Source of the DNA: an uncultured Verrucomicrobiales bacterium
GTDB lineage: Bacteria > Verrucomicrobiota > Verrucomicrobiia > Verrucomicrobiales > Akkermansiaceae
DNA: 64,000 bases
Direction of reading: 5' to 3'
NCBI GenBank assembly: GCA_937951675.1
Contig: CALFBI010000010.1
Location: forward strand, 1-64,000
In this document: one piece after another, positions 41,715-51,500 of the stretch
Layout of the letters: the number at the start of each line of letters is the position of its first letter
How positions within the stretch are numbered: position 1 is the first letter of the stretch
The notes under the pieces: generated by a model
The model's database searches: none
Seen by the model: the letters and a program-made list of their open reading frames with translations, nothing else
What the model was told of the DNA's origin: nothing
Made by a program: the position numbers and the translations under genes

Positions 41715-44265
41715 ATTCCGTCCGACCCCTGAGATTCCTGATCATGAGGTTCTACGCAAGATTGGCGTTGGGGCTTATGGCGAGATTTGGATGGCTAGGG
41801 GTGTTACGGGTGCTTTAAGAGCGGTTAAAACCGTATGGCGCGAGGATTTTGAGGATGAGCGCGAATTCGAACGTGAATTTGAGGGAGTTCTTAAATATGA
41901 ACCAGTATCACGCGATCATCCTAATCTCGTTCATATTCTTCATGTAGGACGAGGGAAGACCGAAGGAGATCGTTTCTACTATTATGTCATGGAGCTTGGC
42001 GATGATATCATTTCCGGGGGAGATATTAATCCAGCGGAATACGAATCACGGACCTTACGCTCAGATATGAAGACAGCCAAAGGTCGCCCTCTTCCTTTAG
42101 AATCTTGTATTGATTATGGAAGGCAGCTTTCCTTGGCTCTGAACCATTTACATGAGGCCGGCCTTACTCACCGAGATGTGAAGCCAGCTAATATCATTTT
42201 TATTGATGGGCGGCCGAAGCTTGCTGATGTCGGGTTGGTAGCTCATTCGGGTCAGCACACTTTTGTTGGAACAGAGGGGTTTGTTGCCCCGGAGGGACCA
42301 GGCTCAAAAGAAGCCGATGTCTACAGCTTAGGTAAAGTGCTCTATGAGATGGCGACGGGTAAAGACCGAATGGACTTCCCTGAGCTGCCTGAAATGACAA
42401 TTGCAGTAAAAGATCGTAAAAAGTGGCGCCAACTTAACCAGGTCATTTGCGATATTTGCCATTCTTCGCTTTCAAAAAGAACAGTGAGAGATGCCAAAAC
42501 TTTAGCGCAGTCTTTAGATCGTTTGTCTTTGGGGAAAAATGCATTACGGGTTAATCCGGCTAAGTTTATTCAGCCTCTTGTTTTGTTGGCGCTGGTATTC
42601 CTCATTTCATGGATGGCATTGTTGAGTTTTGATGAGGTTAAGAGGCGTGTTTTTGGTAAAAAAGAAATCAGGGCGATGAGTGTGAAGGTCCTTTCTCATC
42701 CTGATGGTGCAAGAGTAGTAGAGGTTGATGAAGATGGAAAAATTTTGCGGAATTTAGGTTCTACTCCGACAGAGCTTTTTGAATTTATGAGAAATCAGAA
42801 AGCTTACCTCAAGTTTTCACTTCCTGGCTACGAAACGATGATTCATCCAGTAAAAATTCCCATGAAAGGGGATTTGTTTCCGGTAGAAATCGAGATGAAG
42901 CGGTTTTCACCTCCTATTGAAGGGCTTAATTGGGAAGATGCGCTGGGGGCGGTTTATGCTCCTGTTGATCAAGATCAGGTTTCAGTTTCGTTAGTAACAA
43001 AAGAACATTGGGATGAATATCTCCGTGAAAATCCGGAGCAGGCTCCTCCTAAAGTGGGAGAAATTTCCGAATACGGAACGATTAAGCAGGTGGTAGTGGT
43101 AGATCCTAATGCGGCACGGCATTACCTTGATTGGCTCAAGTTGAAGTGTGTGGAAGAAGGTTTTTTGCTGTATCAATTTCGGCTAGACGCTCTTTTTGAC
43201 CCTGTTATTCCGGTCAAATACTTAAATGAAAGTTCTCCTGGCCCTCATGATGCTCCCTTTTACGTAAAAGTGACCTCAGTGAAGCCATCTGATCTTCTCA
43301 TTAAAGTCGCGCCGACGGAGGCTGTGATCTACATTGACGATATTAGCCAAGGTGAAAGCGTTGGGCAGGAATTGCTCAAGAAAGGAATCATGAAGGGAGA
43401 CTATGTTGTGAGGGTCGAAGCAGAAGGCTTTTTACCTCAGATGCGAACTGTCACAGTGAAGGAGGGAGAGCTTTTTGTTGAGCTCTTTGAGCTAGAAGAG
43501 AATAAAGGGGTTATCTTTGGGCGTAGCTGGGAGAATAGCCTGGGTTCGCCTTTTGTTCCGGTGGAAGATTTCTTATTAGTCTCTCGTTGGGAAACAAAAG
43601 TGGGCGATTATAAGCAGTTTGTGAAGCAGTCGCAAAAAGCGGGGTTTGTTCGCCCCGCCTTTGACCAAGAAGAAAATCACCCTGTTGTAAATGTCACTCG
43701 TAATGATGCTACCGCTTATTGTGAGTGGTTGACGAAAAAAGAGCGCCAAGAAGGTAGAATAGGCGCCAATCACCGATACCGTTTACCTACCGATCAGGAG
43801 TGGAGCTTTTTTGCAGGATTAGAGCGAGAAGAGGGGAGCTCTCCTTATGAAAGAGAACTTAATAAGTCTGAGGTTAATCAATATTCTTGGGGGCTGAAGT
43901 GGCCGCCATTGGCACCAGTCGAGAATATTGCGGATCTTTCTGCAGCAAGGACATCTTCTTTACAGCGCTCGCAGGTATTAGGTCGTTATTTGGACCGCTA
44001 TCCACAGACGGCTCCGGTAGGGAGTTATGTAGAGAACCAATTTGGGCTTTTTGACATAGGGGGGAATGTCAGTGAGTGGGTTTCTAGCAATTACAGCCCT
44101 GACCAGGAATACGGTGTGACTCGTGGAGGATCATGGCGTTCTTCTACTCAAACTCACCTCGACCTCTCATCCAGAAATGTTTTGAAACCGGGCCGATATG
44201 GTGAATCCTATGGTTTTAGAATTGTCTTAGAGAGGCTTGATAGGTTGCCCGAAAGCTCACCATAG
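41707..44265 (+). CDS. Membrane Ser/Thr kinase with PEGA and SUMF1 domains
   Basis: 852 aa from the ATG at 41707. The kinase domain (residues ~15-270) has the Gly loop IGVGAYGEIWMA, Lys in ALRAVKTV, the catalytic loop LTHRDVKPANIIF and ADVGL in place of DFG. One span lies near 290-310 (FIQPLVLLALVFLISWMALL). Outside follow a PEGA-like domain (VKVLSHPDGARVVEVDEDGK), a short degenerate FGE-like segment, a second PEGA (IKVAPTEAVIYIDDISQGES) and a complete SUMF1/FGE-like domain (RYRLPTDQEWSFFAGL, GLFDIGGNVSEWVSS, VTRGGSWRSS, YGFRIVLE). A sensor kinase that may control the overlapping sigma factor. Confidence 0.88.
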   Translation: MNKFRPTPEIPDHEVLRKIGVGAYGEIWMARGVTGALRAVKTVWREDFEDEREFEREFEGVLKYEPVSRDHPNLVHILHVGRGKTEGDRFYYYVMELGDDIISGGDINPAEYESRTLRSDMKTAKGRPLPLESCIDYGRQLSLALNHLHEAGLTHRDVKPANIIFIDGRPKLADVGLVAHSGQHTFVGTEGFVAPEGPGSKEADVYSLGKVLYEMATGKDRMDFPELPEMTIAVKDRKKWRQLNQVICDICHSSLSKRTVRDAKTLAQSLDRLSLGKNALRVNPAKFIQPLVLLALVFLISWMALLSFDEVKRRVFGKKEIRAMSVKVLSHPDGARVVEVDEDGKILRNLGSTPTELFEFMRNQKAYLKFSLPGYETMIHPVKIPMKGDLFPVEIEMKRFSPPIEGLNWEDALGAVYAPVDQDQVSVSLVTKEHWDEYLRENPEQAPPKVGEISEYGTIKQVVVVDPNAARHYLDWLKLKCVEEGFLLYQFRLDALFDPVIPVKYLNESSPGPHDAPFYVKVTSVKPSDLLIKVAPTEAVIYIDDISQGESVGQELLKKGIMKGDYVVRVEAEGFLPQMRTVTVKEGELFVELFELEENKGVIFGRSWENSLGSPFVPVEDFLLVSRWETKVGDYKQFVKQSQKAGFVRPAFDQEENHPVVNVTRNDATAYCEWLTKKERQEGRIGANHRYRLPTDQEWSFFAGLEREEGSSPYERELNKSEVNQYSWGLKWPPLAPVENIADLSAARTSSLQRSQVLGRYLDRYPQTAPVGSYVENQFGLFDIGGNVSEWVSSNYSPDQEYGVTRGGSWRSSTQTHLDLSSRNVLKPGRYGESYGFRIVLERLDRLPESSP

Positions 44266-44434
44266 AAAGAGGGAAATGAAAAGGGGGAGCTCAACCTGAA
44301 GTATGAAAACGAATAAAGAAGCGAGCCGGTTATTTTTAAGTGTGCACTTAATACCTTAAATAAAGTATTAAAATAATAAAAAGCGAACTTGGTCTTTTAT
44401 TTAAAGGAGGTGCTTTTGGTGAGAAAGTAAGTTC

Positions 44435-44470
44435 AAAAAAAAGCTCTTTGACTGAAGTCAAAGAGCTTTT
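44435..44470. terminator. Strong bidirectional terminator
   Basis: AAGCTCTTTGACT-GA-AGTCAAAGAGCTT, a 13-bp perfect stem flanked by a run of A on the left. It lies between the convergent kinase gene and the DUF937-OmpA gene and should work best on the minus strand. A second, smaller hairpin (CTCTCAC/GTGAGAG) lies at about 44481-44499. Confidence 0.85.
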
Positions 44471-44522
44471 GGAATGATTAGCTCTCACTCATGGTGAGAG
44501 TCTTTCTTAGCAGATACTAAGT

Positions 44523-46256
44523 TTAGAGAGTTTGCCAAACTTCAACCACGCGGTTTTTTGAAAACTCGTCTTTGCTGAATCGGTCAGTTTCTCCCATGGA
44601 GAATGACTCAAGGTTTTTGTCAGCTCCAAGAGTGGACTTGATCCAGGCTCCTACTTCTTTAGCTCTGCCATAAGAGAGTTTTTTGTTGAGAGCGTCATCT
44701 CCACGAGTGTCAGCATAACCAATCGTTACAAGAGTTGCTTCTGGGTGAGCTTCTTTGAGTTTTGCAATTAAAGCGGCTTGGTGATCAGAAGGAACTCCGG
44801 TTTGTCCTGTTGCAAAAGGGATACGGTAGAGGAATTTTGAATCTGTTTTTTCACCAAGTTGGGAATAAACAAGATCAATGTTCGCAACATCATCAACTTG
44901 AATATTGGAAAGGCCTCGTGCAAGATTAACGGTTTTTTCGCTCAATGCTGCTTGAGTAGAGCCTTCTTCAGGGGAAGGTAAAAAAGAATCAACGGTCTCA
45001 GGAGCAGGTTCTGAAGCTGTCTCGATTACGGTTTCTTCGACATCAGCCGCGTTATCTATAATAGATTCTATGGTATCGGTAGCGCTTTGAGCTCCGTCAC
45101 CAAGAGTTTCTGTGACGGCTTCAGCAGCATTTCCAATTCCTTCTCCAGCTTCTTTGACAACGTCGATCGCCTGATCACCAAGATTAACGGCACCATCAGC
45201 AACGTTTTCGAGAGTGTCTCCAGCAGCACTCGTTACATCTTGAACCCCTTCAATAACAGCTGAAGTCGCTGAACTAGCGGTATCGATTGCTTGATTCCCA
45301 AGGTCAACTGCGCCGTCTTTAATGTCCCCAAGGGTAGATCCAGTAGCAGAACCTACTTGTTTAGCTCCTTCGAGAGTCGCACTTCCCGCATCAGATACGG
45401 CTTTAGTGCTTTTTTCGATAGCGCCAGTGAGGCCCTTAGCAACCCCTTCTTTTTTACACATTTTAAACCCTAATAAAGCGAGTAGCCCGAGTAAGAGAAC
45501 GGGAATGATTTTCATGAGTCCTCCGCCTGCTTTTTGAGCCGTCTGAGTGGTGGCGGCCGCTGCGTGAGAGGCTCCACTTCCTACGGCACATGCTGCGCCG
45601 CCGATGGCTCCAGAAGTCGCTTTTCCGGCAGAACTGATCGCGCCAGAAGTCGTTTTTCCTACAGAGGTGACAGCGTTTCCTGCCGAACTCAGGGTGTTAG
45701 TAGCGGCTTTTCCGACGCTACCTGCCAGTGAGGAAAATCCAATTTTGCTCAGAAAATCTCCTCCGAGAGAAGAGGAGATATGACCTTTTTGGTCATTTAA
45801 GAGTGAGGTTAAACCTCCTGCTGTTAAGCCAGATTTTACGACCTGCTTTTTAAGGACACCAGTAAGGAAAGGGGTGAGTAATCCGAGAAGACTCCCAGCC
45901 TTACTATTCGAGAGGCCAGGAACTGCACCGAGCACTTCAGAAAGTGAATCTAAACGACCGCCTAAAAGAGAGGAAAGGACTTTAGAACCTTGGTTGATGA
46001 GCTGGGAGTTGTCTCCAGAGAAGTTCTCGAGGAGGTTATCTAGAATTCCAGAGTCAGAGTCATTGACGGTGTTAAATAATTCAGAAGCACCAGCACCTGT
46101 TTGGGCTTTGTCTACAAAAGATCCCAGTAGAGATGGGAAGACTTTACCGATAATACCTTGAGCCGTATTAGGGTCGAGGCCGATGGAGGAAGAGATTTTT
46201 CCAACGACAGCATCGCTGAGATAATCTTGGGCAATTTCAATAAGGTTTATAGACAT
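44523..46256 (-). CDS. DUF937-OmpA fusion protein with LEA-like repeats
   Basis: 577 aa in four parts. Residues 1-170 are DUF937-like (DYLSDAVVGKISSSIGLDPN, then AQGIIGKVFPSLLGSFVDK). Next comes a Gly/Ala/Ser-rich stretch and one hydrophobic segment (LMKIIPVLLLGLLALLGFKM). Residues ~265-410 contain helical repeats such as LGDIKDGAVDLGNQAIDTAS, then ENVADGAVNLGDQAIDVVKE. The C-terminus is an OmpA-like peptidoglycan-binding domain (ATLVTIGYADTRGDDALNKK, LSYGRAKEVGAWIKS, KNRVVEVW). There is no signal peptide, so DUF937 should be cytoplasmic and OmpA periplasmic. It may link a cytoplasmic assembly to the cell wall. Confidence 0.75.
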   Translation of the reverse strand: MSINLIEIAQDYLSDAVVGKISSSIGLDPNTAQGIIGKVFPSLLGSFVDKAQTGAGASELFNTVNDSDSGILDNLLENFSGDNSQLINQGSKVLSSLLGGRLDSLSEVLGAVPGLSNSKAGSLLGLLTPFLTGVLKKQVVKSGLTAGGLTSLLNDQKGHISSSLGGDFLSKIGFSSLAGSVGKAATNTLSSAGNAVTSVGKTTSGAISSAGKATSGAIGGAACAVGSGASHAAAATTQTAQKAGGGLMKIIPVLLLGLLALLGFKMCKKEGVAKGLTGAIEKSTKAVSDAGSATLEGAKQVGSATGSTLGDIKDGAVDLGNQAIDTASSATSAVIEGVQDVTSAAGDTLENVADGAVNLGDQAIDVVKEAGEGIGNAAEAVTETLGDGAQSATDTIESIIDNAADVEETVIETASEPAPETVDSFLPSPEEGSTQAALSEKTVNLARGLSNIQVDDVANIDLVYSQLGEKTDSKFLYRIPFATGQTGVPSDHQAALIAKLKEAHPEATLVTIGYADTRGDDALNKKLSYGRAKEVGAWIKSTLGADKNLESFSMGETDRFSKDEFSKNRVVEVWQTL

Positions 46257-46453
46257 AATAGGAGCCTATGATATGACTTATTTGAGAGATGATTGTCAAG
46301 TTAGATCTCTTGTTATGAAAATGTTATTGGATGTGTTTTGTTGTTTTTGCGAGAAGCTTTTCAATGACGACTAAAGAAAGGAGAAGTTTATTCCCTAAAA
46401 AGAGAGGCGATTTTAGAGTTTTCAGATCCCTCCAGAGCATTCACTCTAAATTT

Positions 46454-46879
46454 ATGTCAGCATACGCCGCCACTTTTTTTGTGCAAAGTGAAGGGAAGGG
46501 GACCTATGAAATTACTCGTGAAATAGAGAGATTGGTCATGGAATCTCAAATTAAAACCGGGACCGTGACGGTATTTGTTGCTCATACAAGCGCGAGCCTC
46601 GTGATCATGGAGAACGCCGACCCAAGTGCTCGTCGCGATTTAGAGGCTTTTTTCGATCATTTGGTTCCTGAGGAGACACCGTATTTTGAGCACACTCATG
46701 AAGGGCCAGATGATATGCCTTCTCATATCAGGATGGCTCTTACTCGAACTTCAGAGGTGATCCCTGTGGTTAAGGGGCGAATGACATTAGGAACTTGGCA
46801 GGGGGTTTTCCTCTTCGAGCATCGAAGCGCTCCTCATACCCGCCGGGTAGTTGTTTCAGTTATTGGAGAATCTGTTTAA
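46454..46879 (+). CDS. YjbQ/UPF0047 family protein
   Basis: 141 aa from the ATG at 46454; the longer frame from 46331 starts in a low-homology stretch. TGTVTVFVAHTSASLVIMEN, HTHEGPDDMPSHIRMAL and LGTWQGVFLFEHRSAPHTRR are the UPF0047 signature with conserved His residues. Members can act as secondary thiamine-phosphate synthases, but their main role is unclear. nadC follows after 5 bp. Confidence 0.92.
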   Translation: MSAYAATFFVQSEGKGTYEITREIERLVMESQIKTGTVTVFVAHTSASLVIMENADPSARRDLEAFFDHLVPEETPYFEHTHEGPDDMPSHIRMALTRTSEVIPVVKGRMTLGTWQGVFLFEHRSAPHTRRVVVSVIGESV

Positions 46880-46884
46880 TTATT

Positions 46885-47733
46885 ATGTTAGATCAATCTA
46901 TAGAAAAACTTATCGACCTGACCTTAGCCGAGGATATTGGCTCTGGTGATGTGACCTCAAATTATTTCGTGCCGGAAGGTCGCGTTGTAAAAGCAAAAAT
47001 GAAAGTGAAGGCGGAAGGCGTCGTTGCTGGTCTGAGTGTTGCGGAACGTGTTTTCAAACGTATCGATGCAAGGATCGATGTGAAAATGTTGGCGGAAGAG
47101 GGGACTGAGGTTTCTTACGGTGACTATGTTATGGAAATCACCGGCCCGGCTCGCTCCGTATTAACGGCTGAAAGACCGGCTTTAAATTTTATGCAAAGAC
47201 TCTCGGGGGTTGCTACCAAAACGCGTTCTTTTGTCAAAGAGGTCGAGGGCACCCAGGCTCAAGTTTTAGACACTCGTAAAACGACACCCGGATGGAGATT
47301 ACTAGAGAAGAGGGCTGTTTTAGCAGGTGGTGGCACCAATCACCGAATGGGCTTATATGACCGTGCGATGGTGAAAGATAACCATCTTGTTGCTGAAGAT
47401 GCGGTGGCCGCCCTTCAAGAAGCCATTGAAAGGCTGAATCAAGAGAGGCCGGAAGTGGAAATCGAGCTCGAAGCAGATCGCCTTGATCAAGTAGAAGCTT
47501 TTTTAAAGCTTCCAGGGGTTGATTACATTTTACTAGATAATATGAGTAATGAGCAACTGCGAGAAGCTTTGAAGTTGCGCGGAGCGCGTTCACAGCCAGC
47601 CTTTGAGGCGAGTGGCGGTGTGAATCTTAATACCATTCGAGAGATCGCAGAGACAGGAGTAGAGTTTATTTCAGTTGGTGCGTTGACTCACTCCGCGGTG
47701 GCTCTTGATATCTCTTTGGATTTTGAGGAATAA
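46885..47733 (+). CDS. nadC: Nicotinate-nucleotide pyrophosphorylase (carboxylating)
   Basis: 282 aa from the ATG at 46885. It makes nicotinate mononucleotide from quinolinate and PRPP in NAD synthesis. LAEDIGSGDVTS, TAERPALNFMQRLSGVAT, LDTRKTTPGWRLLEKRAVLA, GGGTNHRMGLYDRAMVKDNH and FEASGGVNL are all present, with the phosphate- and substrate-binding Arg/Lys/His intact. nadD lies elsewhere in the window (53691). It is followed by birA after 11 bp. Confidence 0.97.
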   Translation: MLDQSIEKLIDLTLAEDIGSGDVTSNYFVPEGRVVKAKMKVKAEGVVAGLSVAERVFKRIDARIDVKMLAEEGTEVSYGDYVMEITGPARSVLTAERPALNFMQRLSGVATKTRSFVKEVEGTQAQVLDTRKTTPGWRLLEKRAVLAGGGTNHRMGLYDRAMVKDNHLVAEDAVAALQEAIERLNQERPEVEIELEADRLDQVEAFLKLPGVDYILLDNMSNEQLREALKLRGARSQPAFEASGGVNLNTIREIAETGVEFISVGALTHSAVALDISLDFEE

Positions 47734-47744
47734 ATTGGATCAAA

Positions 47745-48488
47745 GTGCCCCAAGGATTACATCTATTTCAGTTACAGAAGCTTTTACCTGATTTAGGGGA
47801 GGGCTTGGTGTTGCGAGAGCGCTGTGGTTCTACGAATGACGAAGCCAAAGATTGGTTGAGAGCTAAAGAGAGGTTGCCGGCATTAATTCTTACCAACCAT
47901 CAAGAAGCGGGCCGGGGCCGGCGAGGTCATCAATGGCTTTCCGACCCAGAGCTGTCGTTGACGATGAGCTTGGTCGAAAAGAATGAGTGGAAGAGCTCGT
48001 GGCTGGCGATCGCGGCAGGTTATGCCGTGATGAAAGTAATGCATACCTACGGAGTTAAAGCGCAAGTCAAGTGGCCTAACGACGTGTGGGTTGGCTCTGC
48101 GAAGCTTGCCGGGGTTTTGGTCGAAGATGTGAATGGAGCTTCCATCATAGGAATCGGGTTAAACCTTGGGAAATTACCGGTAAATCAGCCTTTCGAAGCA
48201 ACGAGTATGGAAGAACATGGGGCGCGAATTGATTCTCGTGAACACCTGATTACAGATATTTACCTCGAGTGGAAAAGAGTGACGAGTCGAGCACATCCTC
48301 ATCAAATAGTAGAGGATCTTTGGGCTCATTTGCTCTGGGCAGATCAAGAAGTGCTGGTGACGAGAGATGGCGATACCAGGGTGGAAGGTTTTTTTAAGGG
48401 GTTGTCGGCAGAAGGAGCTGCCGTTGTGCAAACAAAGACTGAATTAGTTCAAGTGACGGATGTCTCGCGAATGAGGTTAAAATCTTAA
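47745..48488 (+). CDS. birA: Biotin-protein ligase
   Basis: 247 aa from a GTG start. It attaches biotin to carboxylase carrier proteins. STNDEAKDWL, the biotinyl-AMP loop GRGRRGHQWLS and KWPNDVWVGSAKLAGVLVED are typical. No N-terminal DNA-binding domain is present, so it is the monofunctional class and cannot act as a biotin repressor. The C-terminal SH3-like domain is complete. Confidence 0.95.
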   Translation: MPQGLHLFQLQKLLPDLGEGLVLRERCGSTNDEAKDWLRAKERLPALILTNHQEAGRGRRGHQWLSDPELSLTMSLVEKNEWKSSWLAIAAGYAVMKVMHTYGVKAQVKWPNDVWVGSAKLAGVLVEDVNGASIIGIGLNLGKLPVNQPFEATSMEEHGARIDSREHLITDIYLEWKRVTSRAHPHQIVEDLWAHLLWADQEVLVTRDGDTRVEGFFKGLSAEGAAVVQTKTELVQVTDVSRMRLKS

Positions 48489-48533
48489 AAAGCGCTTGCT
48501 CTCGAATGATTGGCAGAGGAGGGTTTTGCTCGC

Positions 48534-51500
48534 ATGAGCCTTGAGCAAATTTCTTATCCAGAGCTTCCCGTAAGTCTACGGAGAATAGAAATCATGGAGG
48601 TGATGCGCGCGCACCAGGTCATGGTCGTGGTGGGTGAAACGGGGAGTGGGAAAACGACCCAGCTTCCTAAAATGGCCTATGAGTGTTTTCTGGAGAAAGG
48701 AGCTAAAGAATCTCAGAACCGTCGCAGAGTAGGTTGCACTCAGCCTCGGCGTCTTGCTGCGGCATCAGTGGCTAAAAGGGTCGCGGAGGAAATGCAGTCG
48801 GAGACGGGGGCCTTAGTGGGTTACCAAGTTCGGTTTGATGATAAGACGAGTGCTCAAACGGCGATCAAGTTCATGACGGACGGAATTCTGCTGGCTGAAA
48901 CGCAGGCCGACCCCTTGTTGAGAGGCTATCATACCATCATTATTGATGAGGCTCATGAGAGGAGCTTGAATATTGATTTCTTACTCGGTTATCTCAAAGA
49001 GCTTCTTCCACGGCGAAAAGATCTGAAAATAGTGATTAGTTCAGCGACATTAGACGCTGGCCGTTTTAGTGATTATTTTGATGGAGCTCCGATCGTGACT
49101 GTTGAAGGTCGGACTTTTCCAGTGGAAGATCATTTTTTACCTCCGGAGAAAGAGGAAGATATCGTTCGACATGTGTCTCGAGCGGTAGATTGGGTTACAA
49201 GATTTGATTCACGGGGAGATGTTCTTATTTTCCTTCCTGGAGAACGAGAGATTCGAGATTGCGCCCAAACATTAGAGGGCCGCGAATATGGAGGGACCAA
49301 AATCTTACCTCTGTTTGCTCGATTAAGTCTAGATCAGCAGCAAGCGGTATTTCGAACTGGAGGGCAGGAACGAAGAGTTGTCTTAGCGACCAATGTGGCG
49401 GAGACTTCAGTGACGATTCCAGGGATTGTCTATGTCATTGATAGTGGCCTGGCCCGAGTCAGTCGTTATCATCCACAGAGACAAATCCAAAGGCTTCAGA
49501 TTGAGATGATTTCTCAAGCGAGTGCACGGCAGCGCCGTGGGCGTTGTGGGCGCGTGAAAGATGGCGTATGCATCAAGCTCTACTCAGAAGAAGTTCTAGA
49601 AAGTGCCGCAGAGTTTACCGATCCAGAAATCCGAAGAAGTTCTCTTGCAGGGGTCATTCTGCGGATGAAAGATTTGGGCCTTGCCGAGATTTCGGAGTTT
49701 CCTTTTTTGAATCCACCTTCCCGAAAGGCGATTACCGAAGGGCATCAGACTTTAGAAGAAGTCGGAGCGATTGAGTCGAAAGAGGGGGCTTTGACTCCGC
49801 TAGGGTCTCGCTTAGCACGGTTACCCCTGGATCCTCGATTAGGCAGAATTTTATTAGAAGGAGGAGAGCGTAAGGTGCTGGAAGAGATCCTTGTGATTAT
49901 CTCCGGGGTGAGTGTGATGGATGTCCGCGAGCGGCCTGCGGAGAAAGAGCAGGAAGCGAAGCAGGCTCAGGAAATGTTCATCGATCGTAAATCTGATTTT
50001 ATTAGTATTTTAAAATTATGGGCAGGGCTTCTCACTTGCCAAGAAAACGGGAGGTGGAAGCGGAATCATCTTCGCAAATACTGTAAAAGTCGTTTTCTTA
50101 GTTATCGTCGAGTTCTGGAATGGGAGCAGGTCTACCGAGAACTGCGACGGTTAGTGAAAGATCAATGCCAGTGGAAGACGAAGGGGCTGTCATTACAGGA
50201 GCAAGACTGGAATCATCCTGACCTTATTCATAAAGCTCTACTCGTGGGGATTCCTAAGCAGTTCGGGTATTGGGACCCTAAAAATAAAGTTTATAAAGGA
50301 ACAAGTGGTCGTCAGTTCGCTATTTTTCCCGGTTCGGGTCTTTTTGGGAATAAAAAGCCCGAGTGGGTATTGGCTTTTGATTTGGTCGAAACATCTCGTC
50401 TTTGGGCACGTAAGGTAGCGGTGATGAATCCACAATGGTTGGAAGAAGTGGCTCCGCATTTATGCCGATCTCGCTATCATTCTCCCTATTGGGAGCAGCA
50501 GCAAGGAGCGGTTTACGGTCTAGAGACGGTGACTTGTGGAGGGCTCCCGATTGTTCCAAAGCGCCCTGTCTTTTACGGGAAAGTGAACCCGAAAGAAGCA
50601 CATGAAGTGTTCATTAGGGAAGCCATTTTGAATGGTCGGTTTAACGGTCGATCTCCTGCTTTAGATAAGCTTAAAATAGTGCGAGAGGAAATCCACCTCA
50701 TAGAATGTAAGCTGCGACGGCCTGAAGGTATTTGGTCAGATGACGCCGCGTATGATTTTTATCACTCTCGTCTGCCTGAGGAGGTGAATAGCGCCAAGGT
50801 TTTTCATCGTTGGTGTGAGCAAGAGGGCCATGAGAGTGATATCACGATCAGTGCTCAAGATATCATTTGGGAAGATGTTGATACGTCGTTGTTTCCTGAC
50901 ACCCTCGATTTTCAGGGGAGTGCTTACGAGTTAGAATACCGGTGTGAAAATGAGGCCAAAGATGACGGGGTGACAGTCAGGGTTTCGATTGATGATTTGG
51001 AAGATTTTCCTGAATGGTTAACGACGTGGACAATCGCAGGTTGCCTGGAAGAGCGAGTCTACTTGATGATACGTAGCTTAAATAAGGCGGTTCGTTCGCT
51101 TTGTTCTCCAGCCCGTGATTTCGCAGAGGATTTTTATGATGAATGGGACGGTTGGGAGAGAGATGGCTGGCTCTCGGTAGAGTTAGCTCGGTTTTTGAGC
51201 GAGAAGACCGGGCATACGGTGACGGCGTCTGACTTTGATGTGAGCCGAATTCCCGATGAACTTACTATGAAAATCCGAGTGATCGGAGATGAAGGGGAAG
51301 AACTGGGCTTTGGGCAGCACGCTGAGACCTTGAAAGACCAATTGGCGGACCTTATTAAAGAAAGAAAAGAGACCCGGGCCAATGCGCAATGGGCTCGTTC
51401 CGGGCTGACAAGTTGGGAGTTTGGAGAGGTTCCTCAACAAGTTCAGGTTGGGAGCGCTACTGTTTTTCCTGCTCTGGTAAATGAGGGCGATTCTATCGGG

